Shown one piece after another: positions 47,273 to 56,700 of a stretch of 64,000 bases of DNA (its first letter is position 1; each line of letters starts with the position of its first letter). The position numbers and the translations under genes were made by a program. This DNA is from Methylosinus sp. H3A (lineage in GTDB: Bacteria > Pseudomonadota > Alphaproteobacteria > Rhizobiales > Beijerinckiaceae): the NCBI RefSeq assembly GCF_015709455.1, contig NZ_JADNQW010000007.1, forward strand, positions 62,001 to 126,000, in the 5' to 3' direction. The notes beneath the pieces were generated by a model that saw only the letters and a list, made by a program, of their open reading frames with translations, searched no databases and had not been told where the DNA came from.

Positions 47273-47803
47273 GCCATCGATCGCAAGACGGCGCGCTACA
47301 CGTCGAAGCGTCCGGCCGACGCCGAGCTTCGCGCCGAGCTGCGCGATCTCGCCAATGCGCGTCGGCGCTTCGGCTACCGGCGGCTGTTCGTCTTGCTTCG
47401 GCATCGGGGCGAGCGCTCGGGCAAGAACCGCATCTATCGGCTCTACCGCGAGGAAGGGCTGACGGTGAGGAAGCGCCACGCGCGCCGCCGCGCCGTGGGA
47501 ACAAGGGCGCCGATTGTCGTCGAGGCGAAGCCGAATGCCCGATGGTCTCTCGACTTCATGCACGACCAGCTCGCCAGCGGACGACGATTCCGCATCCTCA
47601 ACATCGTCGACGACGTAACGCGTGAATGCCTGGCGGCGATCCCGGACACGTCGATCTCCGGCAAGCGGGTGGCGCGCGAGCTGTCGGCGCTGATCGAAAG
47701 GCGCGGCAAGCCCGGCATAATCGTTTCCGACAATGGGACGGAGTTCACCTCGAACGCCGTCCTGTCCTGGTCGGAGGCGAACAAGGTCGAATGGCATTTC
47801 ATA

Positions 47804-48970
47804 CGGGTTCCGGCTGATTGACTCGGCGACGGGGATTCCCGGGGCGAATCGAAGTAGCTAAGCTGTATCGCCATGAATCGCTGGAGGCGGGTCATGGCGA
47901 CGATAGCTGCGCATTTGAGCGTCGATGCGTTGCGTGAACGGTATGTTTCGAGTTCGAACGCGCGCGAGGCGCGGCATTTCCATGCGATCTGGCTGCTCGC
48001 CAAGGGCCACACGCTCGGCGAAGTCGCCGAGATGACGTCCTTTGCCCAGCGCTGGATCGAGCAACTCGCGGCGCGCTACAACGCAGAAGGACCGGAGTCT
48101 CTCGGCGACTTGCGCCGGCGCAACGGCTCGACGGCGACGGTGTTGAAGCCCGATCTGCTCGCCGAGCTGCGCGTTCGGCTGAACGAGCCCCCCGACGACG
48201 GAGGCTTGTGGACGAGCGCGAAAGTCGCGGCTTTTCTCGCGCGCGAATTGGGGCTGGAGAAAGTTGCGGTTCAGCGCGGCTGGGAAGCGCTGAAAGCCTG
48301 CGGCATGTCGATCCAGGCTCCACGCCCCAAAAATCCGAAGGTGGCTTCGCCCGAGGAGGCGGCGGCGTTCAAAAAAACCTCGAAGACGCCGTCGCGGAGG
48401 AAGCCGCGAAGCATCCAGAGCGATCGGTCGAGGTCTTCGCCAGCGACGAGCACAGGCCGGCCTGAAACCGGTCACGCGGCGCGTCTGGGCGCCCGTCGGC
48501 GAGCGGCCGATCGCGCATGGCCATCATCGCTTCGACTGGCTCTATGTGACCGCCTTCGTCTCGCCGGCGAGCGGCGAGACCTTCTGGTACGTGCACGACG
48601 GCGTCTCGAAGCCGTTTTTCGCGGCGCTGCTCGAGACCTTCGCGCGCGAAGCCAAGGCCGGCGTCGATCGCACGATCGTGCTCGTCATCGACAACGCCGG
48701 CTGGCACGGCGAGGCTGGTCTGAGCGTGCCGGATGGCGTGCGACTGGTTTTTCTGCCGCCCTATACGCCGGAGCTGCAACCCGCCGAGACCTTATGGGCT
48801 CTCGTCGACGAGCCGATCGTCAACAAGCACATCGGAACGATAGAGGAACTCGACGCGATCATCGGCGAAAGATGCGCCGCGCTCGCGAGCGAGCGCGACA
48901 TCATCAAAAGCCGCGCCGGCTTCCATTGGTGGCCAAAAATCGCCAAGCCGAAGTAATCAGCCGGAAACCG
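47804..48970 (+). mobile_element. IS630-family element nested in the IS3 orfB
   Basis: The ends CGGGTTCCGGCTGATT (47804-47819) and the reverse complement of AATCAGCCGGAAACCG (48955-48970) are inverted repeats with one mismatch. TA flanks both sides (47802-47803 and 48971-48972), the target preference of IS630/Tc1 elements. The orfB frame across the junction is not perfectly restored by removing the element, so a small extra change occurred there. Confidence 0.85.
47894..48956 (+). pseudogene. IS630-family transposase, frameshifted
   Basis: GGAGG precedes ATG 47894. The HTH half (LSVDALRERYVSSSNAREAR, LAKGHTLGEVAEMTSFAQRW) runs to a run of seven A at 48371-48377. After a -1 slip there, the sequence continues KNLEDAVAEEAAKHPERSVE-VFASDEHRP (first catalytic Asp). 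A base is lost near 48458, and the third frame gives the remaining DDE part: WYVHDGVSKPFFAALL, VLVIDNAGWHGEAGL, LVFLPPYTPELQPAETLWAL. The A7 run may be a programmed slip site as in relatives, but the second break looks like a real lesion. Confidence 0.85.
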
Positions 48971-49543
48971 TATCATCATGCCGGGCAAGCCGATGCAGAA
49001 CGGCTTCTGCGAGAGCTTCAACGGCCGCATGCGGGACGAGCTGCTCAACGAGACGCTGTTCTTCGGCCTCGACCATGCGAGAGAGAAAGTTCGCTCTTGG
49101 GTTCACGATTATAACCACCAGCGCCCACACTCTTCCCTCGGCTATGCGACGCCGGCGGACTACGCAGCCGCGCTCACCGCAACAGGCGATCGGCTGCGCA
49201 ACCCGGACCAGCTCCGCCGATCGCCTGTTGCTCACCCCACGCCCGCGGGCGTATCAACCGCCGGGACTCAACTCGCCGCTGGATGAAACTTCGGGGGCAG
49301 GTCAGTGCCGCAATCGACCGTGGTGATGATCGAATCCTGCGCCACGTCGACGAGACGGCGGGTGAGATCACCGAAGCGATCGCCTGGGCGTCGCCGCGAA
49401 CATGTCGCTGCGACGCCGATCGTCTCGAACTCGATCTGGCGGCGGCATCTCAAAGCGCCGCGGCCGGCGTGGATCCTGTTCGAGGTCAACTCCCCCAGTG
49501 GCAGCCAGCCATCCTCTGCGATTCGGTTATTCGCGGGCGCGCC

Positions 49544-51100
49544 CTATTTGCGCCGGAGCCATGCATTGGGCGCATGGGTGAGATTGCGGCCGTAGAAATC
49601 GCAAAACGCCGCATCGATCGTATAGCGGCCGCCTGTCCGGCCGAGAAACTCGGCAACCGCCCGGTTGGGGCCGTCGTCGAGCTTGCGGTAGATTTCGCCC
49701 TCGAGATCGGCGACCGATCCATCCGCGACAACGAGCAAGTCGCCTGCCCGAAGATAGCGGTCGAAGTAATCGAGCACGGCAATCGTGCTTTCGAAAGCAT
49801 GGGCGCCGTCTTCGATAACGATCCAGGGGTGCGGCGCTGCAGCGATCGCATCGGTCGGAAAGGTCGCGTCGGGAGAGAGGCTATCGCCCCGGTGGAAGCC
49901 GACCCCCGCCAGTTCGAGTGATGGTGGAGCGCTGTCGATCGTGATCAGCCTCGTTTCCGCCAGACCGTGGTTTCGGCATTGGTCGATCAGCCATGCGGCG
50001 CTTCCACCCTCGCAAGTCCCAATTTCGATGATCGTCGCGGGGCGTAATTGCTCGATCGCCTGCATGTAGAGCGCGAGGTCGAACGGAGTCTTCGTGAGCA
50101 GCAACCCCCTATAGCGCGTGCGCAAGACGCCCTTCTGGATCGCGCCGAGCGCTTCTGTCGGCAGATCGACTCGGAAATGGCGGCCGCGAACCGAATGGAC
50201 GTGGCGCAGAGAATCGAGCGGGCGCGCGAAACCCCTGTGATGGCGCGCCGCGTCGAGTGTCCCGACGAAATGCGGGTGATAGCTCGGCGGGGAAAACGGC
50301 CGCCCGCGGACGGAGATATATTCGGCGTGCATCGCCCCGCGATCCTCGGCCGAACCATTGGTGGCCGCGCCGCCATGCGCTTGATGGAAGGTGCCTTCGC
50401 CGAGAATCATCCAGGGATGGCCGCCGGATTGTGCGATCACCCGCTCCCAAAGGTCGAGGTTGACGAAACCTCCTCCCGGCGCCTCGAATCTTTCGTCTAG
50501 CCCCCCGAGCGCGTCCCACCGCTCACGGTCCACGAACAAGCCGTTGGTCTCGTTGATGCAGCCGAACCATCCGGCCTCGGACGATCCTGCGAGCACCGAA
50601 ATGTCGAACAGGGCGTAGCCATCGTCCCGCCATGGAACCGAGGCGAGCAGGGCGTCCTCGGCGGCCGCGTCGTAGCCCTGAGCCATCGTCCGCATCTGCA
50701 CGTCGGGCCCCAGATGAAAGGCGAGCGTGCCGATCGCGCGTGTGGGGTCGGCGCGCCACGCCTCCAGCGCTCGGCAAACGACGCCGGGTGAGGCCATGCG
50801 CGCACCGTCGACCCACAACCCCAGGACACGCCCAGTCAGGCGGCCCATCGCCTGGTTTATCGCAGCGGCCGGAGAACGCTTGACCACATCGGGCAGCACC
50901 ACTTTTACGCCAGGCAAGATCGATTGCAGCGCATCTTCGTCGATGGGCGGTTCGGATCCATTGTCCAGGACGACGACTTCCCACTCGATCGCCGCGGCGC
51001 CGCGCTGGTAGGCGGCCGACAGCGTGTGAAGCGTGCGCGGCAATTCACGCGCCATATTATAGACGCAGACGAGGATGCTGAGGTCGGGAACGCTCTTCAC
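49544..51100 (-). CDS. GT2 glycosyltransferase fused to a CmcI-like methyltransferase/hydroxylase domain
   Basis: A 518-residue two-domain protein. Residues 1 to about 290 are a family-2 glycosyltransferase (LSILVCVYNMARELPRTLHT, WEVVVLDNGSEPP, GRVLGLWVDGARM, CINETNGLFVDRERWDALGG). Residues from about 320 form a SAM-dependent domain of the CmcI/Methyltransf_24 type (TIIEIGTCEGGSAAWLIDQC, RLITIDSAPPSLEL, PWIVIEDGAHAFESTIAVLD, LLVVADGSV). The ATG overlaps the stop of the methyltransferase gene by four bases. It probably adds and modifies a sugar of a surface polymer; donor and acceptor are unknown. Confidence 0.85.
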   Translation of the reverse strand: MKSVPDLSILVCVYNMARELPRTLHTLSAAYQRGAAAIEWEVVVLDNGSEPPIDEDALQSILPGVKVVLPDVVKRSPAAAINQAMGRLTGRVLGLWVDGARMASPGVVCRALEAWRADPTRAIGTLAFHLGPDVQMRTMAQGYDAAAEDALLASVPWRDDGYALFDISVLAGSSEAGWFGCINETNGLFVDRERWDALGGLDERFEAPGGGFVNLDLWERVIAQSGGHPWMILGEGTFHQAHGGAATNGSAEDRGAMHAEYISVRGRPFSPPSYHPHFVGTLDAARHHRGFARPLDSLRHVHSVRGRHFRVDLPTEALGAIQKGVLRTRYRGLLLTKTPFDLALYMQAIEQLRPATIIEIGTCEGGSAAWLIDQCRNHGLAETRLITIDSAPPSLELAGVGFHRGDSLSPDATFPTDAIAAAPHPWIVIEDGAHAFESTIAVLDYFDRYLRAGDLLVVADGSVADLEGEIYRKLDDGPNRAVAEFLGRTGGRYTIDAAFCDFYGRNLTHAPNAWLRRK

Positions 51101-52341
51101 CGACCGATCGCCATGCGCAGAGTCTCAAGCGTCGGAGGAAGCGCGTCCCTACGGGCGATCACATGATCCGGCGCCGGCGTTCCCGCTTCATCGGAGAGCC
51201 GCCGCATTTTGGGGTTGTAGTCGTTCCACAAAACTCTGTTCTTCGGATCGAGGCCCGAGATTATGAGCAGCCCGGTCGGCGCAGTGTCGAGCCGGGTCAG
51301 CCGAAGATCGGGACGCTCGATAGCGAGGCGGTCGGCAAAGCGCCAGACATCGCCGGTCCAGACTTGCGAGAGCCGCTCGCGGCTCGCCTGAATGGGATGA
51401 TTGGGCATTATGTCGTCGATGACCACGACCCCGCCAGGACTCATCACCCGCTCTATGTTCATGAAGTCGCGATAGACATATTCGGCCAAGTGCATTCCAT
51501 CGATGAAGGCCAAATCGACCGGGGCGCAGACGGCTTGTCCGCCAAAGAAGAAGAAGAAGTCATCGCTCGTGCAGCGATAGAACTTCACTGCCTCATTCGC
51601 TATCCCGAAATCGGGATGCGGGTCGGGATCGACAGCGATCGCCGGGCAAGCGGCGAGGGCGAGACTCGCGCCCCTGCGCACGCCGATCTCCAGATATAGG
51701 CCCGGATCGACCAGCGCATGCAGATCACGCAACACGTCGAGATAAGGACGCGCGCCGGCCTGGACTTCCACGGCCGGGTCTGAATGCGCTTCCTGTCGGG
51801 CGTTTGCGGCCACTTCCATCGGAAACGGCGCCGTGACCGGCTGCAGGCCCGCGCCTTTTTGGAAAACGCCAACGACATCACGCCAAGGCCCGCGCTCGTC
51901 TGTCCACGCGTGGACGAGGCGAAGTCCCGACCAATCAGCGAGAGCCGCGAAGGAATCGACGAAAAAGCGATAGCAGTCGACTGGGTAGCGGTGGACCGGT
52001 CCAGAGGACGGCGCAATCAAGAAGGCCAAGCCGTCGGGCTTGAGAACCCTATGTATTTCGCTGAATATCCGCCAGAACTGGCCGCAATGCTCGAGCATCT
52101 GACCGGACAGGACGACATCGACCGAGCCGTCCTCGAAAGGAAGCCGATAAACATCGGTGAGCACGACATCGACGCCTGGTCCCGGCTCGAGGTCGACGCC
52201 GACATAGTCCATCGTCGACGGCAGCAGCTCGCGATACGAGCCGTTGACATTCATCGCCCCCAGGTCGACGACCCGGGCCTTTCCAGTCGGCAGATACCAC
52301 TGGACGCACCGACGCATGTTTTCAATCGAGGAGGCGTGCAT
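51097..52341 (-). CDS. Protein with two SAM-dependent methyltransferase domains
   Basis: A 414-residue protein. The first domain is of Methyltransf_11 type (ARVVDLGAMNVNGSYRELLP, YVGVDLEPGPGVD, LSGQMLEHCGQFWRIFSEIH, RVLKPDGLAFLIAP). The second, from about residue 205, has GLYLEIGVRRGASLAL, VDLAFIDGMHLAEYVYRDFM and MSPGGVVVIDDIMPNHP, as in CmcI-like/Methyltransf_24 proteins of glycan clusters. A (GAA)n microsatellite near 51545-51560 encodes a run of Phe. It is translationally coupled to the GT2-CmcI gene. Sugar O-methylation is the likely job. Confidence 0.85.
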   Translation of the reverse strand: MHASSIENMRRCVQWYLPTGKARVVDLGAMNVNGSYRELLPSTMDYVGVDLEPGPGVDVVLTDVYRLPFEDGSVDVVLSGQMLEHCGQFWRIFSEIHRVLKPDGLAFLIAPSSGPVHRYPVDCYRFFVDSFAALADWSGLRLVHAWTDERGPWRDVVGVFQKGAGLQPVTAPFPMEVAANARQEAHSDPAVEVQAGARPYLDVLRDLHALVDPGLYLEIGVRRGASLALAACPAIAVDPDPHPDFGIANEAVKFYRCTSDDFFFFFGGQAVCAPVDLAFIDGMHLAEYVYRDFMNIERVMSPGGVVVIDDIMPNHPIQASRERLSQVWTGDVWRFADRLAIERPDLRLTRLDTAPTGLLIISGLDPKNRVLWNDYNPKMRRLSDEAGTPAPDHVIARRDALPPTLETLRMAIGR

Positions 52342-52445
52342 CGTGTCCCATTACCTGCATTCTTGGCCTCGATCCGTCTGCGTGGTCACTCAGGCGGCCG
52401 GCGAAAAGCCGCAAGGATTGTCGCCGGCGCCGGGTGGACGGTTCG

Positions 52446-53420
52446 CTATTTCATCGATGTCGTGCTCGAGAATGCGCCGTCATTGCCGTTGTTCCCGTTG
52501 ACTTGGTTGGTGCCATAGGAGACGAGCGCGCCCCCATTCGAGGTGAAGAGACCGCCTCCATTGCCGATGACCGACGTGCGTCCCACCAGCATGCCAGCGT
52601 TGGCGCCATTGGCCACCAAGCCATTATTGCCATTTCCGGAAACGAGCACATTATCGATGAGCAAGGTTATATTGGCCGCGGTGCCATTGCTCACGGTGAT
52701 GCCGTTTTGCCCGTTGTTGCTGACAATGCTGTCGCGCACTCCGCCGCTGATCTTGCCGGTGGTGGCGGATCCGTCGGCGACGATTCCGAAGAGGCCCCCG
52801 AACACCTGCGTCTTCTCGATGTCGACCTTGGCGGCGCCGGTTCCCGTCGGCCTGATCTGGATTCCGGCGAATGTGGCGGATGCGCCCGCATTGTTGATCA
52901 TAGTATCCACAACGTTGAGCTGCGACGCCCCGCTCGGCGCGAAATTGATTCCGTTCTGCACGAAATTGCGAATGTTGGTTTTTTGCACGGTCAGCGACTT
53001 GCCTGCCAAGAAATTGATCGCATTGAGTCCACCGATCGCAACAGAGTTGCCCGAGACTCCCTCGATATCGAGGCCGCGTAGGACGATTTGGTCATTGGGT
53101 CCGGCGTTGACGGTGATCGCGTTCGTGGCGGCAACGAGAACCCCTCCATTGGCGGCGATATCGCACTGCAAAGTGATGGCCTTGGTGATCGTGACGCCGC
53201 CGAATCCGCCCGGATCGAGACAATCGATCTCGCCGCCGGCCGCGGTCTTCGAGATGGCGCCGGCGAAGGTCTTGCACGGGGCGGTGCGGCTGCAGGGATT
53301 GACGTCGTCGCCGACGCCTGAAACCCATGTGCGCGTCGCCTGAGCAGACGCCGCGCCGGTCAATCCTAGCCCGGTGAGCGCCAGGGCGGCGAGAAACACG
53401 ATCAAACGATAAGCCCTCAT
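52446..53420 (-). CDS. Secreted right-handed beta-helix protein
   Basis: A 324-residue exported protein. GGGAGAAG precedes the ATG; the signal peptide ends ASAQATRTWV. The start of the mature part, TWVSGVGDDVNPCSRTAPCK-TFAGAI, is the usual opening of these proteins, with two Cys. The rest is a series of coils rich in Gly/Asn/Val (NFLAGKSLTVQKTNIRNFVQ, GKISGGVRDSIVSNNGQNGI, NVLVSGNGNNGLVANGANAG), a parallel beta-helix. It lacks obvious polysaccharide-lyase catalytic residues. It may be a surface or adhesin-like protein or act on the glycan made by its neighbours. Confidence 0.85.
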   Translation of the reverse strand: MRAYRLIVFLAALALTGLGLTGAASAQATRTWVSGVGDDVNPCSRTAPCKTFAGAISKTAAGGEIDCLDPGGFGGVTITKAITLQCDIAANGGVLVAATNAITVNAGPNDQIVLRGLDIEGVSGNSVAIGGLNAINFLAGKSLTVQKTNIRNFVQNGINFAPSGASQLNVVDTMINNAGASATFAGIQIRPTGTGAAKVDIEKTQVFGGLFGIVADGSATTGKISGGVRDSIVSNNGQNGITVSNGTAANITLLIDNVLVSGNGNNGLVANGANAGMLVGRTSVIGNGGGLFTSNGGALVSYGTNQVNGNNGNDGAFSSTTSMK

Positions 53421-53780
53421 ACCACTTCTCCCTACTTTGTATCTCTCTGCAAAATTTGGCCATGCGCGGGCACAGGAGCGACCCGGTCGATCGTTGCCTG
53501 GATCAATTTAACCGTAGTCGAAAACTTCGTTTTCTCTTTGTTTCCTCGTGTCGCCTCGTAGCCCGACATGTATAGTTTCTTTTTAGAAAATGACTCCATT
53601 CAATTTTTTTGACAAGACCGATCCGCCCATGACGATCGGCTCGGGCGCGTAGCCGAGTGATACGCCACCGATCCAATGCGCGACAGATCCGTTTCTCTCG
53701 TTCGCGCCCCGACCCCGCAATGTCGGCGTCGTTCGCGGCTTCGCTTCGCGCCAAACTCGCGACAGAATTCGGATTGGGCG
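53421..53780. other. Spacer with likely promoter of the beta-helix gene
   Basis: No gene is supported. The part at 53500-53620 is AT-rich (CATGTATAGTTTCTTTTTAG, TTCAATTTTTTTGACAAG), in contrast with its surroundings, and lies upstream of the minus-strand beta-helix gene. A GAAAAC/GTTTTC hairpin occurs at about 53520-53534. Confidence 0.4.
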
Positions 53781-56700
53781 CTACCTCGGCGCGGAGCCCG
53801 TGCCGAAGCCGTCGAGAAGTTCTCGAACCTCCTCAAGCCAAACTTCCAAGTCTCGACACACGGTCGGGGAAAGGGGTCGATCTTGGCTCGCCGCTTCGAG
53901 CTGGAGAAAATATTCGTATATGATTTCAGTCAACTTCCCGCGCCACGCATCTTCGAATTTCTGATGCCGCAAGCCGGGATCGACGAACGCCGACATCGAC
54001 CGCTTCGCCGACGGGCCTCTGACGAAATCGATCGCGAGTTGTGTTTGAATTCGATCGATCACCGCCTCGGGGTCGGCGATCAGATCGCTATAAGAGACGA
54101 ATATTCGCGACGAATCCCGTGTATCTCTCTCGACCGCCAGCATGTAATTGGCCCAGATCAGAAGCCCTTTTTCCTTGGAGAAGCCATTTCGTTTCGATAG
54201 CGAGGCCGAGACCTCCAAAGGATTGCGAACCATGACGACATAGCGCGGCTCATAGCCCGTCGCCCGAAGCGCGGACTCCCAAAGAGGTGCCATGATCGAG
54301 ATGCGAGGATCTTTCACAATGATCGGGCGATTGCCTCGGTAACATGATTTGATCCGGTCGACGGCTTCTCGCTTCTCGCCCTCCGTCAATTGCTCGAGTC
54401 GCTTTCGTGAAAAGAACGCCCTCGGATCGTCCCAGCCGGAATTGCGGGACCGGAGCAGTTCCTCATTCCAATCGGCAATCGCGGTCGGCTCCCAAAATCC
54501 GGTGGGGTTGTCGGCTTGGCTAGGCATCAGATCGCTCGGCAAGTCTGCGCCGGCCAATGAGAGCACGCGCGCCATGGCCGACGTGCCCGAGCGATGGCAA
54601 CCCGCGACAACGATAGCTGTGGGGAGGCCCATTTTCCGCACGCCACGCAGCTCTTCATTCGCGCTGCTCAAACGCGAGATCAGTTTCGACCACGCAGAGC
54701 GATGCGATTCTGCGCTATATGCGTCCATACGCTGACGCGACGCCAATGGCAGGCCATTCGAGCCCGAAAGATCGATCGCCTGCTCGAGAGCCGAGACCAA
54801 CTGGTTTTCATCATGGAAGCGAAAGCCGACGCCTTCCGCCTCGCAAAGCTCGGCTTCGGCGCCGACATCGAAAACCACGGGCGCGCAGCCCGCGGATATC
54901 GTCGTCCCGATCATCGCGCTCGAAGACGAACACATCCAGGCGTCTTTCGGCAATTCCACGCCAAGCCCTCGCGCAGACACACAGATCTTGGCTTTTGAGA
55001 GGAGCCTGCGCAACACGGCGCGAGACGGGCTGACCAATATGTCGACGTCCAGCGGCCATGACCAACTGCGGATTTCGTCCACATAACCAGGATCGTCATC
55101 GGGTGCGAGATCGCCAACGATCACGAGCCGCCAGCGCCGCGTCAGCGCCGCGCCGCCGAGGCGGCGAAGCGCATTCGCCACGGATCGATGGCGCCCCCCC
55201 GACGGCCCCGTCCGCAACGCGCCTGAGCAGACGATCAAGTTGCTCCGCTCATTCGTCAACTCCCCGGCGGAAAAAACATCGACCGGCGGCGCGATGACTT
55301 CGATGTCGATCGGCGGCGCGCCCAAAGCTTCCAACATGGACGACAACGCTCGACGACTGAACTCGGAGTCGGTTACGACCGCGTCGAAATTCAGCAAAGC
55401 ACCGATCCGCCGTTTGGAGGCTTCGATGTTCGTGCTTTGTGAGACGCTCGGGAAAGGGCAATGGAGCACTCTGCGGAGCCCGAAGCTCGGCGGCGCCGAC
55501 GGCAACGCAGCACTGCTCAGAACGACGACGTCTATATCGCGCGTCCCCGCGTCCGCGACGCCTCCGCCCGTCAATCGGTCATGCGGCAACCCCAATGCGC
55601 AAACCTTTTTAGCCACATCCATTACGGAGTGAGGAGCGGCCGATGCGACCATCGTCGGCCGCAGCGCGCTCAACGCCGATGCATGGGCGAACGCCGCCCC
55701 GGCATTCGCACCGCTCACGAGCGGATCATCCAGCACGACGCAATGCAATCGCTCATCGGCGAATTTCTCGATCTGTTGTCCAAATTGCTTCAAATCGAAA
55801 AATTCGCACGAAGGCGAATCGAGCTTGTCCCGCGTGAGCAGCCAACGTCCCCAGCGGGAACGGAAGACATGCAGATTCCTCTGGGCCGCCCTGTACCGCT
55901 CTACGACGCCTTCAGGGGAATTGGTGGTCGCGCCGCAGATGTGCCGCACGACTGCCGACGTTACGAGACGCGTTGACTTGCCGAGCGCTTTGAGACGCAG
56001 GCACAGGTCCACATCTTCGTAGTAGGCTACCTCGAACTCCGGATCGAATCCCCCGATATTCAGCATGTCCCAGCGGCGAACGACCACACATGCCGCGGAT
56101 ATATGATCCACGTCGATATTATCTAAAATATCCCACATGAAACCAGTTGAAAGTGGAGCATATGTGTGCCCATCCAAACATACAAATCTACCTATTTCCT
56201 GGCATGAATCGTCCGGAAACCGATACACCGGACCAACCAGGCCGACATTTTCGTCCGACAATTCGCTCAGCAGACTTTCTACGACGCCCTTTTCGACAAA
56301 AGCGTCATTGTTGAGAAAGAGAACGAATTCGCCGCGCGCGCTTTCGATAGCTATATTGTTCGCGGAGCCGAATGAACGTCGCTCGGAAAGCATAATCAAC
56401 CGAACCGGGAGGCGCATGTCGGCAAGCGCCCTCGCCAAAGAGGCCTCGCTGCCGTTGTCGACCACGATGATCTCGTATGCAATTCCGATATCGGCGGACA
56501 AAACGGACATTACAGACGCGAATGTCAGCCGCGGCCGATTGTAATTCATTATGAGGACGGACAAGATCGGGTTGTTTTCCCCGGCGAGGGATGAATTACG
56601 GCCAGCCGACTGCTCGATCGGGATTTCCCATGGCTCGACGTCGAAAGTGAGAGCTCCTCCCTCGAAATCGATAGAGCGAGGCATTCCTTTGTTTACTCTG

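Larger units (their letters stand above)
46911..49286 (+). pseudogene. IS3 transposase OrfA-OrfB, broken twice
   Basis: OrfA starts MKKKRFTEEQIIGILREQEA and carries the HTH and leucine-zipper (LKALEEENARLKKLLADQML). The OrfB N-terminus (REAVAHLRAVMGLSERRAC) follows in the same frame. A 17-base tandem duplication (47222-47255) then shifts the frame; the rest of OrfB (RRFGYRRLFVLLRHRGERSG, WSLDFMHDQLASGRRFRILN, IVSDNGTEFTSNAVLSW) is two frames on. It is cut at 47802 by the IS630, and the C-terminus ([37 protein letters not shown]) resumes at 48978. The DDE residues are all recognisable. Confidence 0.85.
46847..49304 (+). mobile_element. IS3-family element with a nested IS630
   Basis: Terminal repeats: TGACGTGCCCCTGAAAAATC at 46847-46866 and, on the other strand, TGACCTGCCCCCGAAGTTTC ending at 49304. 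A GTGC target duplication flanks it (46843-46846 and 49305-49308). Inside are a HTH/leucine-zipper orfA, a broken DDE orfB and a complete IS630 copy (47804-48970) that splits orfB. Confidence 0.88.
46785..49366 (-). pseudogene. rpoC: Fragment of rpoC (RNA polymerase beta' subunit), split by the IS3 element
   Basis: Minus-strand sequence right of the IS (49366-49305) reads LTRRLVDVAQDSIITTVDCG, and, when the element and one copy of its GTGC duplication are removed, it joins in perfect frame to TEKGIRMRAIIDAGQVVASL left of it (46846-46785). This 40-residue stretch is the conserved beta' segment LTRRLVDVAQD..DCGT. On both sides resemblance to beta' stops abruptly, so only about 120 bases of rpoC are present. 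It cannot be functional, and how it came here is unknown. Confidence 0.75.

Noticed and set aside
44724..47504. A 926-codon open frame on the minus strand
   Set aside because: It is antisense to the clear CpdB-type gene and IS3 orfA; its composition is that of a high-GC shadow frame. Only the short rpoC piece inside it is real.
51541..51565. GAA trinucleotide repeat as a possible phase-variation tract
   Set aside because: Only about five units, and a trinucleotide change would not shift the frame; it gives a Phe run in the methyltransferase.
52543..53343. A 266-codon plus-strand frame opposite the beta-helix gene
   Set aside because: The minus strand has a signal peptide, ribosome site and repeat structure; this frame has none.
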